From: Streptomyces sp. SDr-06
GTDB taxonomy: Bacteria; Actinomycetota; Actinomycetes; Streptomycetales; Streptomycetaceae
Length of the DNA: 64,000 nt
Direction of reading: 5' to 3'
NCBI RefSeq assembly: GCF_003324565.1
Contig: NZ_QOLA01000002.1
Location: 124,001-188,000 of the forward strand
Every line of letters starts with the position of its first letter. The stretch's first letter is position 1. The notes below the pieces were generated by a model. It was not told the DNA's origin. It saw only the letters and a program-made list of their open reading frames with translations, and ran no database searches. The translations under genes and the position numbers were made by a program. This document shows positions 18,782-27,617 of the stretch, in pieces.

Positions 18782-19621
18782 ATGAGGCGAGACGAGACGA
18801 CCGGCGGGAACCAGGGACAGCCCGGCCCGGGCATACCCGGCCGGACCGACACCCCCGGACCGAACGCCACGACGACATCGGCCGACCGCCCGGACGGGGC
18901 TGGTCACTCCGGTGACTTGCCTGGCGGAGCCGAACTCCTGGGCGGCGCTGGGCTCTCCTACGACTTGCCTGGCGGGGCCGATCCCTCCGGGCGACCCGGT
19001 ACTCGGGGCGGAGCCGACCTCTCGGGCGCGGGCGGGGCGTCCGGCCGGGGCGACGTCTTCGGCCGGGCAGGCCTCCCCGGCGGAGCCGATCTCCCCGGCC
19101 GGGCCGACGCTCCCGGTGGCGGCGATCCCCGAGGCGGAGCAGGCCTCCCCGGTGGAGCCGAGTTCCCCCGCGCGGGCGGGGCGTCCGGTCGGGGTGACAT
19201 CTTCCGCCGGGACGACCTCGACATCGTGCTGCGGCGGTTCTACTCGGCCGCCTTCCTCGACCCGCTCATCGGGCCCTACTTCGACGGTCTGGACCTCGAC
19301 GTCCACCTGCCCCGCATCGGTGACTTCTGGGAACGCGCCCTGTTCCGTACGGCCGACTACCGGCGCGACGCGTTCGCGCCGCATGCCGCGCTGCACCTGG
19401 CCGCTCCTCTCACGGCCGAGCACTTTGGCCGGTGGGTGCAGCTCTGGCACGCCACCGTGGACGGTCGCCACCGGGGGCCCAACGCCGAGCGCGCCAAGGC
19501 ACAGGGCGAGCGGATCGCGCTCGCGATGCTGCGCCGGCTGAACGGCCGCGACGCGGACACGCAGGGCGATGGCCCGGGCTTCATCCCCCTGGCGGCACTG
19601 ACCCTGCGCGGCGCGGCCTGA
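18782..19621 (+). CDS. group III-like truncated haemoglobin with Gly-rich N-terminal extension
   Basis: The protein has 279 residues. The last ~135 form a 2-over-2 globin: LDIVLRRFYSAAFLDPLIGPYF with Phe-Tyr at B9-B10 (153-154), FWERALFRT, HAALHLAAPLTAEHF holding the proximal His (201 or 205), and RWVQLWHATVD. The first ~140 are low-complexity Gly/Asp/Pro with GGASGRGD(V/I)F at 84-93 and 132-141, a 144-nt internal duplication. Third-position GC is lower in the extension. The ATG is the only ATG in this frame; a TTG near 18916 or a GTG near 19227 are alternatives. It probably binds oxygen, NO or a redox ligand. Confidence 0.75.
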   Translation: MRRDETTGGNQGQPGPGIPGRTDTPGPNATTTSADRPDGAGHSGDLPGGAELLGGAGLSYDLPGGADPSGRPGTRGGADLSGAGGASGRGDVFGRAGLPGGADLPGRADAPGGGDPRGGAGLPGGAEFPRAGGASGRGDIFRRDDLDIVLRRFYSAAFLDPLIGPYFDGLDLDVHLPRIGDFWERALFRTADYRRDAFAPHAALHLAAPLTAEHFGRWVQLWHATVDGRHRGPNAERAKAQGERIALAMLRRLNGRDADTQGDGPGFIPLAALTLRGAA

Positions 19622-19754
19622 CCGCTCGCCCGCCCGCCGCCCCGGTCCGCACCCTGTCGGCGCCGAAAAAATAAACGCGGCACGACGATGAGTTTTCGTG
19701 CGGGCCGCCGTCTACCCCTCGTAAGCGACGCCACCACGTACGAGGGAGCACGAC

Positions 19755-20159
19755 ATGGCCACCATGATCTTCGTCAACCTGCCGGTGAAGGACCTGGAGC
19801 GCTCGAAGGACTTCTTCGGCAAGCTGGGGTACTCCTTCAACCCCCAGTTCACCGACGAGAACGCCGGCTGTCTGGTGATCAGCGACACGATCTACGCCAT
19901 GCTGCTCACCGAGCCGTTCTTCAAGAACTTCACCAAGCGGCAGATCGCCGACACCGCGACGACCGTCGAGTCCATCGTCTGCCTGAGCGCGGACAGCCGC
20001 GCGGAGGTCGACCGGCTCGTCGACACCGCCCTCGCCTCCGGCGGCTCGCCCGCCCAGGAGACGATGGAGCAGGGGCCCATGTACGGCCGCTCCTTCCTGG
20101 ACCCGGACGGGCACCACTGGGAGGTCATGTACATGGACCCGGCCGCGATCAACGCCTGA
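19755..20159 (+). CDS. VOC-family (glyoxalase/bleomycin-resistance fold) protein
   Basis: This 134-residue protein has the paired beta-alpha-beta-beta-beta fold: FVNLPVKDLERSKDFFGKLGYSFNP at the start and GRSFLDPDGHHWEVMYMDP at the end. Streptomyces paralogues of this type are usually uncharacterised. The metal site of true glyoxalases is not clear. The ATG is preceded by a GGGAG-type ribosome site. Confidence 0.9.
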   Translation: MATMIFVNLPVKDLERSKDFFGKLGYSFNPQFTDENAGCLVISDTIYAMLLTEPFFKNFTKRQIADTATTVESIVCLSADSRAEVDRLVDTALASGGSPAQETMEQGPMYGRSFLDPDGHHWEVMYMDPAAINA

Positions 20160-20178
20160 CGCGTCCGACCCCCAGGCG

Positions 20179-21102
20179 TCAGGACATGTCGTACGTCACG
20201 CCGGTGAGCTGCTCCGAAGCCACCCAGAGCCGTTCACCGGCGACGTCGTTCAGCGTCCACTTCGCGCGCCAGGACTTGGCGGGTGCGCCGCGCCACATCA
20301 TGAGGGACGGCCCCGTGAACGAGTCGGGCTGTACCCGGGGCGCGGTCGCCGCGTAGAGCGTGGGCAGCGCGCCCACCTCGGCGGGCTGAGCGATGATCCG
20401 GTTGCCGAGCTCGACGACCCGCTCGGCCGCCTTGCGGCCCTCCATGCGGACGGCCTGCGTCTGGAGGTTGGTCGCGGAGTAGCCGGGGTGCGCGGCCGCC
20501 GCCACGATGTCCGAGCCCGCCGCCCGCAGCCGACGCGCGAGTTCGTGGATGAAGAGCAGGTTCGCGGACTTGGAGCGTCCGTAGACGATCCAACGCCGGT
20601 AGCGGCGCTCGCTGTTCAGATCACCGATATCAATATTGGCCAGTGCGTGCATCCCACTGGACACGCTCACCACGCGCGCCGCATCGGCGGCCCGGAGCCG
20701 CGGCAGCAGCAGCCCGGTGAGCGCGAAGTGTCCGAGGTGGTTGACGCCGAACTGCCTCTCGAACCCGTCGGCGGTCTTCCCGTACGGGAGCGCCATCACA
20801 CCCGCGTTGTTGACGAGCAGATCGAGCTGTTCGTGGGGGAACGTGGCGGCGAATTCCCGCACGGACGCCAGGTCGGCGAGGTCGAGCTGCCGGAACTCGA
20901 CCTGCGCGTGCGGGACTTCACCTCTGATCCGGTCCTCGGCGTCCTTGCCGCGCACTTCGCTGCGGCAGGCGAGCACCACCCGTGCGCCACGGCGGGCCAG
21001 TTCCCGCGCCGTGACCAGACCGATGCCGCTGTTCGCCCCGGTGACGACGGCCGTACGGCCGCTCTGATCGGGGATGTCCTGAGCACTCCAGCCCTGAGTC
21101 AT
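20179..21102 (-). CDS. short-chain dehydrogenase/reductase
   Basis: This 307-residue Rossmann oxidoreductase has the cofactor motif TGANSGIG (21-28) and NNAGVM. SSGMHA and YGRSK supply the catalytic Ser, Tyr and Lys. The long C terminus resembles the retinol-dehydrogenase/WWOX-like SDRs common in actinomycetes. It converges with the VOC gene, 19 bases apart. Confidence 0.92.
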   Translation of the reverse strand: MTQGWSAQDIPDQSGRTAVVTGANSGIGLVTARELARRGARVVLACRSEVRGKDAEDRIRGEVPHAQVEFRQLDLADLASVREFAATFPHEQLDLLVNNAGVMALPYGKTADGFERQFGVNHLGHFALTGLLLPRLRAADAARVVSVSSGMHALANIDIGDLNSERRYRRWIVYGRSKSANLLFIHELARRLRAAGSDIVAAAAHPGYSATNLQTQAVRMEGRKAAERVVELGNRIIAQPAEVGALPTLYAATAPRVQPDSFTGPSLMMWRGAPAKSWRAKWTLNDVAGERLWVASEQLTGVTYDMS

Positions 21103-21159
21103 GCGTCCACCGTACTGGTGGGTATGCCCCGCGGGCCGGGTAGGGGAGGGACGCGCCGA

Positions 21160-21924
21160 TCAGGCGGAGGCGCCGCCGTCGATGACGAGGTCCGCGCCGA
21201 CGACCGAGGCGGCATCGGCCGAGGCCAGGTACAGCACGGCCGCCGCGACCTCCGCCGTGGTGGAGACCCGGCCGAGCGGCTGCTCCTCCTTCATGCGGGC
21301 CGCCCGGTCCGCCTCGGACTCGCCCGGGCGCAGCGACATCGTGGTGTCGACGGGGCCGGGGCTCACCGCGTTGATCCGCACCCCGTCCTGGATGTGGTCG
21401 AGGGCCGCGCCCCTGGTCAGCGTGCTGACCGCGGCCTTGGTCGTGGCGTACGCGGTCAGTCCGGGGCGGCGGCTGTGGGCGCCCTGGTTGGACGCGATGT
21501 TGACGATGGCGCCACCCGACTCCTGGGTACGCATCTGGGCGATCTCCGCCTGGAGCGCGTGGAGGACGCCGGTGATGTTGACGGATATCAGGGTCTGCCA
21601 GTCACTCTCTGACAGCTCACCGATGGGGGCGCCGCCCCGGAAGATCCCGGCATTGTTGACCGCCACGTCCAGGGAGCCGAAGCGCTCGACCACGTCGGCC
21701 ACCAGGGCGCGGACGGCGGGGGACTCGGACACGTCGGCGGTGAAGGCGGCCGCCGTCCCGCCCGCCTCCGCGATCAGGGCCACCGTCTCGTCCAGGGTCG
21801 CCGCCGTGCGCCCGGCGACGGCGACGCGGGCCCCCTCGGCAGCGAAGGCGAGCGCGACGGCCCGGCCGAGCCCGGAACCGGCACCGGTGACGAGAACGGT
21901 CTTGTGCGCGAAACGAGCAGACAT
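21160..21924 (-). CDS. SDR-family oxidoreductase
   Basis: This 254-residue classical SDR has TGAGSGLGR for NAD(P) binding, NNAGIF, and the catalytic YATTK in the usual position, ending GADLVIDGGAS. The start is the ATG before SARFAHK; a TTG twelve bases upstream is less likely. Immediately upstream (21929-21947) is an operator-like sequence nearly identical to the one before the TetR gene at 22032, so the two genes are probably one regulon. Confidence 0.93.
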   Translation of the reverse strand: MSARFAHKTVLVTGAGSGLGRAVALAFAAEGARVAVAGRTAATLDETVALIAEAGGTAAAFTADVSESPAVRALVADVVERFGSLDVAVNNAGIFRGGAPIGELSESDWQTLISVNITGVLHALQAEIAQMRTQESGGAIVNIASNQGAHSRRPGLTAYATTKAAVSTLTRGAALDHIQDGVRINAVSPGPVDTTMSLRPGESEADRAARMKEEQPLGRVSTTAEVAAAVLYLASADAASVVGADLVIDGGASA

Positions 21925-21928
21925 ATTC

Positions 21929-21947
21929 TTGACCAATCGTTCTGTTA
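21929..21947. promoter_or_regulatory. TetR-type operator upstream of the SDR gene
   Basis: TTGACCAATCGTTCTGTTA lies five bases before the SDR start and matches TTGACC-G-ATCGTTC-CA-GTTA in front of the neighbouring TetR gene (22633-22652), with one substitution and one indel region. Confidence 0.7.
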
Positions 21948-22031
21948 TGGGAGCGTACGGAGGGCAGGCCTCGGGGCCCGGTTGTGCGGTGAGGCGGTTG
22001 GCCGGTGGGGAGTGACAGTCGAAAGAAGCGG

Positions 22032-22616
22032 TCAGTCGAGCACGGTCAGAATCTGCTCGGCCGCGTCCCTCACGCGGCCCGGATCGCCGGACGCCTTGCC
22101 GACGACCCGTACGCCCTGGAAGAAGACGAGCAGCATCCGGGCGAGCCCGCGCGGATCGCGGTCCGCCGCCAGCTCGCCCTGTGCCTGGGCCCGTACGAGC
22201 GCGGAGTGCAGCAGGGTCTCGACGTGCTCCCAGCTGAGCTCGACCCTCCGGGCCGCCGCGCTGTCGTGCGAGGCCAGTTCGGCGGCGGTGTTGGTGACGA
22301 AGCAGCCGCTCAGGCGGGAATCGCCCGCGCTCGACTCGGCGGCGAAGCGGCGCACGACCTCGCGCACGGCGGGCAGTGCGGGGCCGGGCTGTGACAGCTC
22401 GGCGAGCAGGATGGGGTCGCGGTGCTCGGCGTAACGGTCGAGCGCCTTCAGATACAGCTCGTGCTTGTTGCCGAACGTCGCGTAGATGCTGGCGCGGCCG
22501 ATGCCGAGGTGCTCGACGAGGTCCGCCATCGACGTCGCCTCGTAGCCGCGCCGCCAGAACAGCTCCAGGGCTGACTGCAACGCGGCGTCCGGGTCGAATT
22601 CCTTGGTCCTGGCCAC
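22032..22616 (-). CDS. TetR/AcrR-family regulator
   Basis: This 194-residue protein has an HTH of the YezE/Rut-type subgroup (ALQSALELFWRRGYEATSMADLVEHLGIGRASIYATFGNKHELY). A C-terminal helical domain follows (TetR_C_16-like, GCFVTNTAAELASHD). It lies upstream of and parallel to the SDR gene. Matching operators precede both genes, so it probably represses itself and the SDR. The inducer is unknown. Confidence 0.93.
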   Translation of the reverse strand: MARTKEFDPDAALQSALELFWRRGYEATSMADLVEHLGIGRASIYATFGNKHELYLKALDRYAEHRDPILLAELSQPGPALPAVREVVRRFAAESSAGDSRLSGCFVTNTAAELASHDSAAARRVELSWEHVETLLHSALVRAQAQGELAADRDPRGLARMLLVFFQGVRVVGKASGDPGRVRDAAEQILTVLD

Positions 22617-22631
22617 ACCAGGACAGTAGAA

Positions 22632-22964
22632 CTAACTGGAACGATCGGTCAAGTAAGTCTGAAGGGTCTGCGCCTCGTCGTCGAGGCAGACCCCGGTCTC
22701 CAGGTCGAAGCGGTGCTTGAGGAGCGGGGAGGCGACATAGGGGCGGCCGTCCGGCGTCGAGCCGAGCAGCCCGCGCGAGAGCACGTAGGCGCCGGTGAAC
22801 GGGTCGCGGTTGTCGATCGCGTACGTACGGCCGCGCCGGTCGGTGAAGACGGCGGCCTGGCGGCCGTCGGGGAGCAGGGCCGCGACGCCACGACCGGGGG
22901 TGAGGCGGGCGGCCTCGCAGACCTCGAACCAGCCTTCGTCCAGCTGGAGTTGGATCATCGTCAC
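22632..22964 (-). CDS. nirD: nitrite reductase small subunit
   Basis: This 110-residue Rieske-like NirD protein reads WFEVCEAARLTPGRGVAALLPDGRQAAVF and AIDNRDPFTGAYVLSRGLLG. As usual for NirD, the Cys/His iron ligands are absent. It partners NirB in NADH-dependent nitrite reduction to ammonium. The GTG start overlaps the nirB stop in GTGA; an ATG two codons later is the alternative. Confidence 0.95.
   Translation of the reverse strand: MTMIQLQLDEGWFEVCEAARLTPGRGVAALLPDGRQAAVFTDRRGRTYAIDNRDPFTGAYVLSRGLLGSTPDGRPYVASPLLKHRFDLETGVCLDDEAQTLQTYLTDRSS
22633..22652. promoter_or_regulatory. TetR-type operator upstream of the TetR gene
   Basis: On the minus strand this reads TTGACCGATCGTTCCAGTTA, centred on the palindrome CGATCG, 17 bases before the TetR ATG. 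It is the near-duplicate of the site at 21929-21947. It overlaps the end of nirD. Confidence 0.7.
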
Positions 22965-25474
22965 CGCGTGGCTCCCAGGGTGAGGAGGGGAAGTTCGGGC
23001 TTGATCTGGTCGCGCTCGGGGACGAACCGGACCGAGGGGTCGGGCGCGCCGGGCGCGTTCACGAAGGACACGAAGCGGGCGAGCCGCTCGGGGTCGTCCA
23101 GGGTCTCGGCCCACTCGTCGCGGTAGCCCGCCACATGCGCCGCCATCAGGGCCTCCAGCTCGGCGCAGATGCCGAGCGAGTCGTTCACCACCACGTCCCT
23201 GATGTGGTCGAGACCGCCCTCGATCCGCTCCAGCCAGACCGACGTACGCTCCAGGCGGTCGGCGGTACGGATGTAGAACATCAGGAACCTGTCGATCAGA
23301 CGGACAAGTTCGTCATCTGTCAGGTCCTGGGCCAGCAGATCGGCGTGGCGCGGACTGGCGCCGCCGTTGCCGCCGACGTACAGGTTCCAGCCGTTGGCCG
23401 TGGCGATCACCCCGAAGTCCTTCGACTGGGCCTCGGCGCACTCGCGGGCACAGCCGGAGACCGCCGACTTCAGCTTGTGCGGCGCGCGCAGGCCCCGGTA
23501 GCGCAGCTCCAGGCCGATCGCCATCCGCACCGAGTCCTGCACCCCGTACCGGCACCAGGTCTGCCCCACGCACGACTTGACCGTGCGCAGCGCCTTCCCG
23601 TACGCGTGCCCGGACTCGAATCCGGCGTCCACCAGCCTGGTCCAGATGGCGGGGAGTTGGTCGACGCGGGCGCCGAAGAGGTCGATGCGCTGGCCGCCGG
23701 TGATCTTCGTGTAGAGGCCGAAGTCCCGTGCCACCTCGCCGATCACGATGAGCTTGTCCGGGGTGATCTCACCGCCCGGGATGCGCGGCACGATCGAGTA
23801 GGAACCGTTGCGTTGCAGGTTGGCGAGGAAGTGGTCGTTGGTGTCCTGGAGGGCGGCCTGCTCCCCGTCCAGGATGTGCCCGTTTCCCAGGCCGGCCAGG
23901 ATCGAGGCGACGGCCGGCTTGCAGATCTCGCAGCCCTCGCCGCCCCGGGCCGCCGCGCGGCCGTGCCCGTCGAGGAGTTCGGTGAAGGAGCTGAGGCGCA
24001 GTGCGAGGGTGATCTCGTACAGCTCCTGGCGGGTCTGCGCGAAGCAGCCGCACAGGCCGCCGTCCCCCGACTTCGGGAGCAGCATCCCGATGGTCTTGAC
24101 GCAACTGCCGCAGCCCGTACCGGCCTTGGTGCACTTCTTGACCTCGGGCAGCGTGGCGCAGGCGGCGATCGCGCCCTTGGTGACGTTGTGGCAGGAGCAG
24201 ATGACCGCGTCGTCCGGCAGCGCCTCGGGGCCGAGCGCGGCGGGCGCGCCGAGCCCGGCGGGCAGGACCAGCTGCTCGGGGGCGAGCGGCGGCACGTGCC
24301 CGGTGAGCGGGCGCAACATGCCGTACGCGTCCGCGTCGCCGACCAGGACGCCGCCGAGCAGCACCCCCTCGGACGAGACGACCAGCTTCTTGTAGATCCC
24401 GGAACGCGAGTCCGAGTAGACGACGTCCAGGCTGTCCTCGGCCGTGCCGTGCGCGTCGCCGAACGATGCCACATCGACGCCGAGCAGCTTCAGCTTCGTC
24501 GACAGGTCGGCCCCGGTGAAGACGCGTCCCGACCCGGCGGCGATGGCGTCGGCCGCGGTCTCCGCCATGTCGTACCCGGGCGCGACCAGGCCGTAGACGC
24601 GACCGTCCGAGGCGAGCGCGCACTCGCCGATCGCGAACACCGAGGGGTCGCTGGTGCGGCACTGTTCGTCGACGACGATGCCGCCGCGCTCGCCGACCGC
24701 GAGACCGCAGTCGCGGGCCAGCTGGTCGCGGGGACGGACACCGGCCGAGAAGACCACCAAGTCGGTCGACAGATGAGAACCGTCAGAAAGTGTCATTCCA
24801 TGGACGCGTCCCTCCTCATCGGCGGTGATCTCCTGGGTGCCGACTCCCGTGTGCACGGTGAGTCCCATGTTCTCGATCGTGCGAAGGAGGGCGGCGCCTC
24901 CGCCCTCGTCGACCTGGACGGGCATCAGCCGGGGCGCGAACTCCACGATGTGCGTGTCCAGGCCGAGCCCGCGCAGCGCGCCCGCCGCCTCCAGGCCGAG
25001 CAGCCCGCCGCCGACCACCGCCCCCGTCGTCACGGTCTTGGCGTACCCCTCGATGGCCAGCAGGTCCTCGATGGTCCGGTAGACGAAGCAGCCGGGAACG
25101 TCCTTGCCGGGCACCGGCGGCACGAACGGATACGACCCGGTGGCCAGGACGAGCGTGTCGTACGCGAAGGTCCGGCCGGAGCGTGCGGTGACCGTGCGCG
25201 CGGCCCGGTCGACGGAGTCGGCGGGATCGTCCACGTACAGCTCTATTCCGTGCTGCCGCATGAAGCCGTCGGGTACGAGGGAGAGTTCGTCGGGCGTCCT
25301 TCCCTCGAAGTACGAGGTGAGGTGGACCCGGTCGTAGGCGGCGCGCGGTTCCTCGCAGAGCACGATCACCCGGGCGCGCGCGGTGGTGCCGCGCTCGGCG
25401 AGCGCCTCCAGGAAGCGCTGGCCGACCATGCCGTGGCCGACGACCACGATCGTGGAAAGGTGTTCGGTGGACAC
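22961..25474 (-). CDS. nirB: NADH-dependent nitrite reductase large subunit
   Basis: This 837-residue enzyme reduces nitrite to ammonium with six electrons from NADH. It has an N-terminal FAD/NAD domain (VVVGHGMVGQRFLEAL). A BFD-like [2Fe-2S] region lies around residue 425 (CSCHNVTKG, CTKAGTGCGSC, GCEICKP). The siroheme/[4Fe-4S] domain has CVGQTWC near 635 and SGCARECAEAQ near 673. It is the middle gene of oxidoreductase-nirB-nirD; the gap to the upstream stop is one base. Siroheme may be supplied via the chelatase at 41776. Confidence 0.97.
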   Translation of the reverse strand: MSTEHLSTIVVVGHGMVGQRFLEALAERGTTARARVIVLCEEPRAAYDRVHLTSYFEGRTPDELSLVPDGFMRQHGIELYVDDPADSVDRAARTVTARSGRTFAYDTLVLATGSYPFVPPVPGKDVPGCFVYRTIEDLLAIEGYAKTVTTGAVVGGGLLGLEAAGALRGLGLDTHIVEFAPRLMPVQVDEGGGAALLRTIENMGLTVHTGVGTQEITADEEGRVHGMTLSDGSHLSTDLVVFSAGVRPRDQLARDCGLAVGERGGIVVDEQCRTSDPSVFAIGECALASDGRVYGLVAPGYDMAETAADAIAAGSGRVFTGADLSTKLKLLGVDVASFGDAHGTAEDSLDVVYSDSRSGIYKKLVVSSEGVLLGGVLVGDADAYGMLRPLTGHVPPLAPEQLVLPAGLGAPAALGPEALPDDAVICSCHNVTKGAIAACATLPEVKKCTKAGTGCGSCVKTIGMLLPKSGDGGLCGCFAQTRQELYEITLALRLSSFTELLDGHGRAAARGGEGCEICKPAVASILAGLGNGHILDGEQAALQDTNDHFLANLQRNGSYSIVPRIPGGEITPDKLIVIGEVARDFGLYTKITGGQRIDLFGARVDQLPAIWTRLVDAGFESGHAYGKALRTVKSCVGQTWCRYGVQDSVRMAIGLELRYRGLRAPHKLKSAVSGCARECAEAQSKDFGVIATANGWNLYVGGNGGASPRHADLLAQDLTDDELVRLIDRFLMFYIRTADRLERTSVWLERIEGGLDHIRDVVVNDSLGICAELEALMAAHVAGYRDEWAETLDDPERLARFVSFVNAPGAPDPSVRFVPERDQIKPELPLLTLGATR

Positions 25475-25475
25475 G

Positions 25476-26648
25476 TCAGGAACCTCCGTCGTGGGTGAGC
25501 AGGTGAAGCAGGGGCGTGTCCGGCAGGGGCTCGTCCCCCTCCCAGGTCCGGGCGAGCGCCCCGACCGCGCCGAGGTCGCCGAGGAGCACGCCCCCGACCA
25601 GGCGGTCGCCGCGCACGACGACCTTGCGGTAGGCGCCCCGGGTCGCGTCCGCGAGGTGGGCCACGTCGTCGCCGGGGCGTGGCGTGGGCTCGCCGAACGC
25701 GGCGAGGTCGAGAGGGCGCGGGCCGCCGAGCGTGAGCCGGGTCAGACCGCGCGTCCCGGTGTAGGAACCGCGCCCGGTGCTCAGCAACGCGCCCAGCGCG
25801 TCGGCCTGTTCGAGCGCCGGGCCCGCGAGCCCGTACACCGTTCCGCGGTGCTCGGCGCAGTCCCCGACGGCATGGATGTACGGGTCCGAGGTGCGCAGCT
25901 CGTCGTCGACGACCACGCCCTGACGGACGTCGAGCCCGGCGGCCAGCGCCAGAGCGGTCCGGGGCCGGACCCCGGTCGCCAGGACGACGAGCTCGGCGCC
26001 CAAGACGAAGCCGTCGGCAAGCTCGACGTCGGTGCCGGCCGGCCCGGTGAGCCCGCGCACCCGGCACTCGGTGTGCACCTCCACCCCGAGGAATTCGAGA
26101 TGGGCCCGGACCAATTGAGACGCGGCTGCGTCGAGTTGACGCTCCATCAGGCGCTCGCCCTGCTGGGCGAGGACGACCTGGGCGCCGCACTCGGCGAGCG
26201 CCCGCGCGGCCATCACGCCGAGCAGCCCGCCGCCGATGACCACCGCACGGGTGCCCGCCCGGGCCCTCTCGCGCAGGGCGAGCGCGTCGTCAAGGGTGCG
26301 GAAGGGATGCACGCCGTCGGGCAGCCGGTCGCCGCGCAGGCCCCTGAGCGGCGGCAGCACCGGGTTCGAACCGGTCGCGAGCACCAGGCGCCCGTACGGG
26401 ACGGCGGCGCCGTCGTCGCAGTGCACCAGCCGGGCCGCGCGGTCGATCCGCACCGCCCGCACGCCCCGCCGCACCGGAACCGGGGGCAGCGAGATCACCT
26501 CCGGCCCGTACCGTCCTGCGAGCACCTCCGCGAGGAGCACCCGGTTGTACGGTGCGTGGGTCTCCTCGCCGATGACGGTCACCGGGACATGCCGGGCCAG
26601 ACGGGCACCCGCTGTGCCGCCGCCGATCACCACGATGTCCGAACTCAT
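25476..26648 (-). CDS. FAD/NAD(P)-binding oxidoreductase of the nitrite reductase operon
   Basis: This 390-residue protein resembles the N-terminal half of NirB: dinucleotide site VVIGGGTAGARLARHV, YNRVLLAEVLAGR, second site AVVIGGGLLGVMAARAL, and ATGVRPRTAL and AVGDCAEH. It lacks the Cys-rich and siroheme domains. It is first in the operon with nirB and nirD and probably feeds electrons to nitrate reductase NasC or to NirB. The ATG at 26648 is preceded by a GlnR-type box (26671-26708). Confidence 0.88.
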   Translation of the reverse strand: MSSDIVVIGGGTAGARLARHVPVTVIGEETHAPYNRVLLAEVLAGRYGPEVISLPPVPVRRGVRAVRIDRAARLVHCDDGAAVPYGRLVLATGSNPVLPPLRGLRGDRLPDGVHPFRTLDDALALRERARAGTRAVVIGGGLLGVMAARALAECGAQVVLAQQGERLMERQLDAAASQLVRAHLEFLGVEVHTECRVRGLTGPAGTDVELADGFVLGAELVVLATGVRPRTALALAAGLDVRQGVVVDDELRTSDPYIHAVGDCAEHRGTVYGLAGPALEQADALGALLSTGRGSYTGTRGLTRLTLGGPRPLDLAAFGEPTPRPGDDVAHLADATRGAYRKVVVRGDRLVGGVLLGDLGAVGALARTWEGDEPLPDTPLLHLLTHDGGS

Positions 26649-26670
26649 GCGCCCAGCGTGCGCGGCGGCT

Positions 26671-26708
26671 GTTACCCGGCCGCATCCCGCCGATTTCGAC
26701 GGGGGAAC
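26671..26708. promoter_or_regulatory. GlnR-type box before the nir operon
   Basis: GTTAC-n6-GCATC-n6-ATTTC-n6-GGAAC fits the 11-base phasing of the GlnR consensus (gTnAC-n6-GaAAC, repeated). The first and last pentamers match well and the middle ones poorly. It lies 23 bases before the operon start. GlnR is the global nitrogen regulator in Streptomyces. Confidence 0.5.
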
Positions 26709-26849
26709 CTTGAGCTCAGCGGGGCGGGGGGTGGGGTGTGAGGGGGCGCGGGTGTGACGGGGCGGGTGTGAGGGGGTGGGGTAAACCGAACCATGAAGTT
26801 CCGTGCTGGCACGATCGAAACGGCGGGCCCCGGACGGGAGCCTTGACGC

Positions 26850-27593
26850 ATGGACCTCGCACAGCGGCACCCCGCTCCCACGTCGGCCCGCGCTCACACC
26901 GGCCCGGCCCGCCCACTCTCCGGCCCGTCCCGCCCGCACGCGGACTCCAGCCACCCTCTCTCGGCCTCGGCCGATCCTCTCGCGGGCCCGGGCGTCACCG
27001 ATCGGCACGCCACACACCGTCGGCCTCCCCGCGTGAGCTGGAAAGGCATCCTGCGGGAGCCGTTCCGGGCTCGGACCTGGCTGCGACTCGCCCATCTCCT
27101 GCTGGCGCTGCCCATCGGCATCCTGTGCGTCCCGATAGCCCTGGTCGGTGGGCCGGCGGGCCGGATCCAGCGGGGGCTCGCCCGCACGTTGCTGGGCCTG
27201 GAGGTGGCGCCTCCGAGCCGCACCGGGCCGTCGGCGCTGGCTCATGCGGTGATCAGCCTGCCGCTCAACCTGGTGGCGCTCACGGTGTCGGGCTACTTCT
27301 GGACGGTCGTGGTCATGAACCTGGCCTATCCGCTCAGGCCGGACAGCGACCCGAGCCAGGCGTGGGGCGGCCCCACGATGGCGGGCGCGTGGGCGGTGCA
27401 CGGCATAGGCGGCGGGGTGACCTTCCTGCTCCTCACGCCCTGGGTGATGAAGGGCTTCACCCTGCTCCAGGCCCGCCTGATCAAGGGTTTCCTCGGCGCC
27501 GACCGCACGGGGCTGTTCCGGGCCACGTGGCCGGCCCTCCTGGTTACCGCGGTCTGCGCGCTCCTGTCCGTGCCGGTGATCCACCAGCTCTGA
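26850..27593 (+). CDS. sensor-domain membrane protein
   Basis: This 247-residue protein has a Pro/His-rich N terminus (1-65). Four hydrophobic helices follow (LRLAHLLLALPIGILCVPIALV, then HAVISLPLNLVALTV, and two near the C terminus) of the putative-sensor (DUF4153/sensor, PF13796-like) domain that usually sits in front of NarL-type kinases. The downstream kinase has a second copy of this domain. The first ~50 residues may be over-extended; a later start is possible. Confidence 0.75.
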   Translation: MDLAQRHPAPTSARAHTGPARPLSGPSRPHADSSHPLSASADPLAGPGVTDRHATHRRPPRVSWKGILREPFRARTWLRLAHLLLALPIGILCVPIALVGGPAGRIQRGLARTLLGLEVAPPSRTGPSALAHAVISLPLNLVALTVSGYFWTVVVMNLAYPLRPDSDPSQAWGGPTMAGAWAVHGIGGGVTFLLLTPWVMKGFTLLQARLIKGFLGADRTGLFRATWPALLVTAVCALLSVPVIHQL

Positions 27594-27617
27594 TCAGCGG
27601 CTCTAGGGTTGTTCGTC

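Noticed and set aside
23135..25498. 787-codon plus-strand frame opposite nirB
   Set aside because: Antisense shadow of a conserved gene, no domain motifs.
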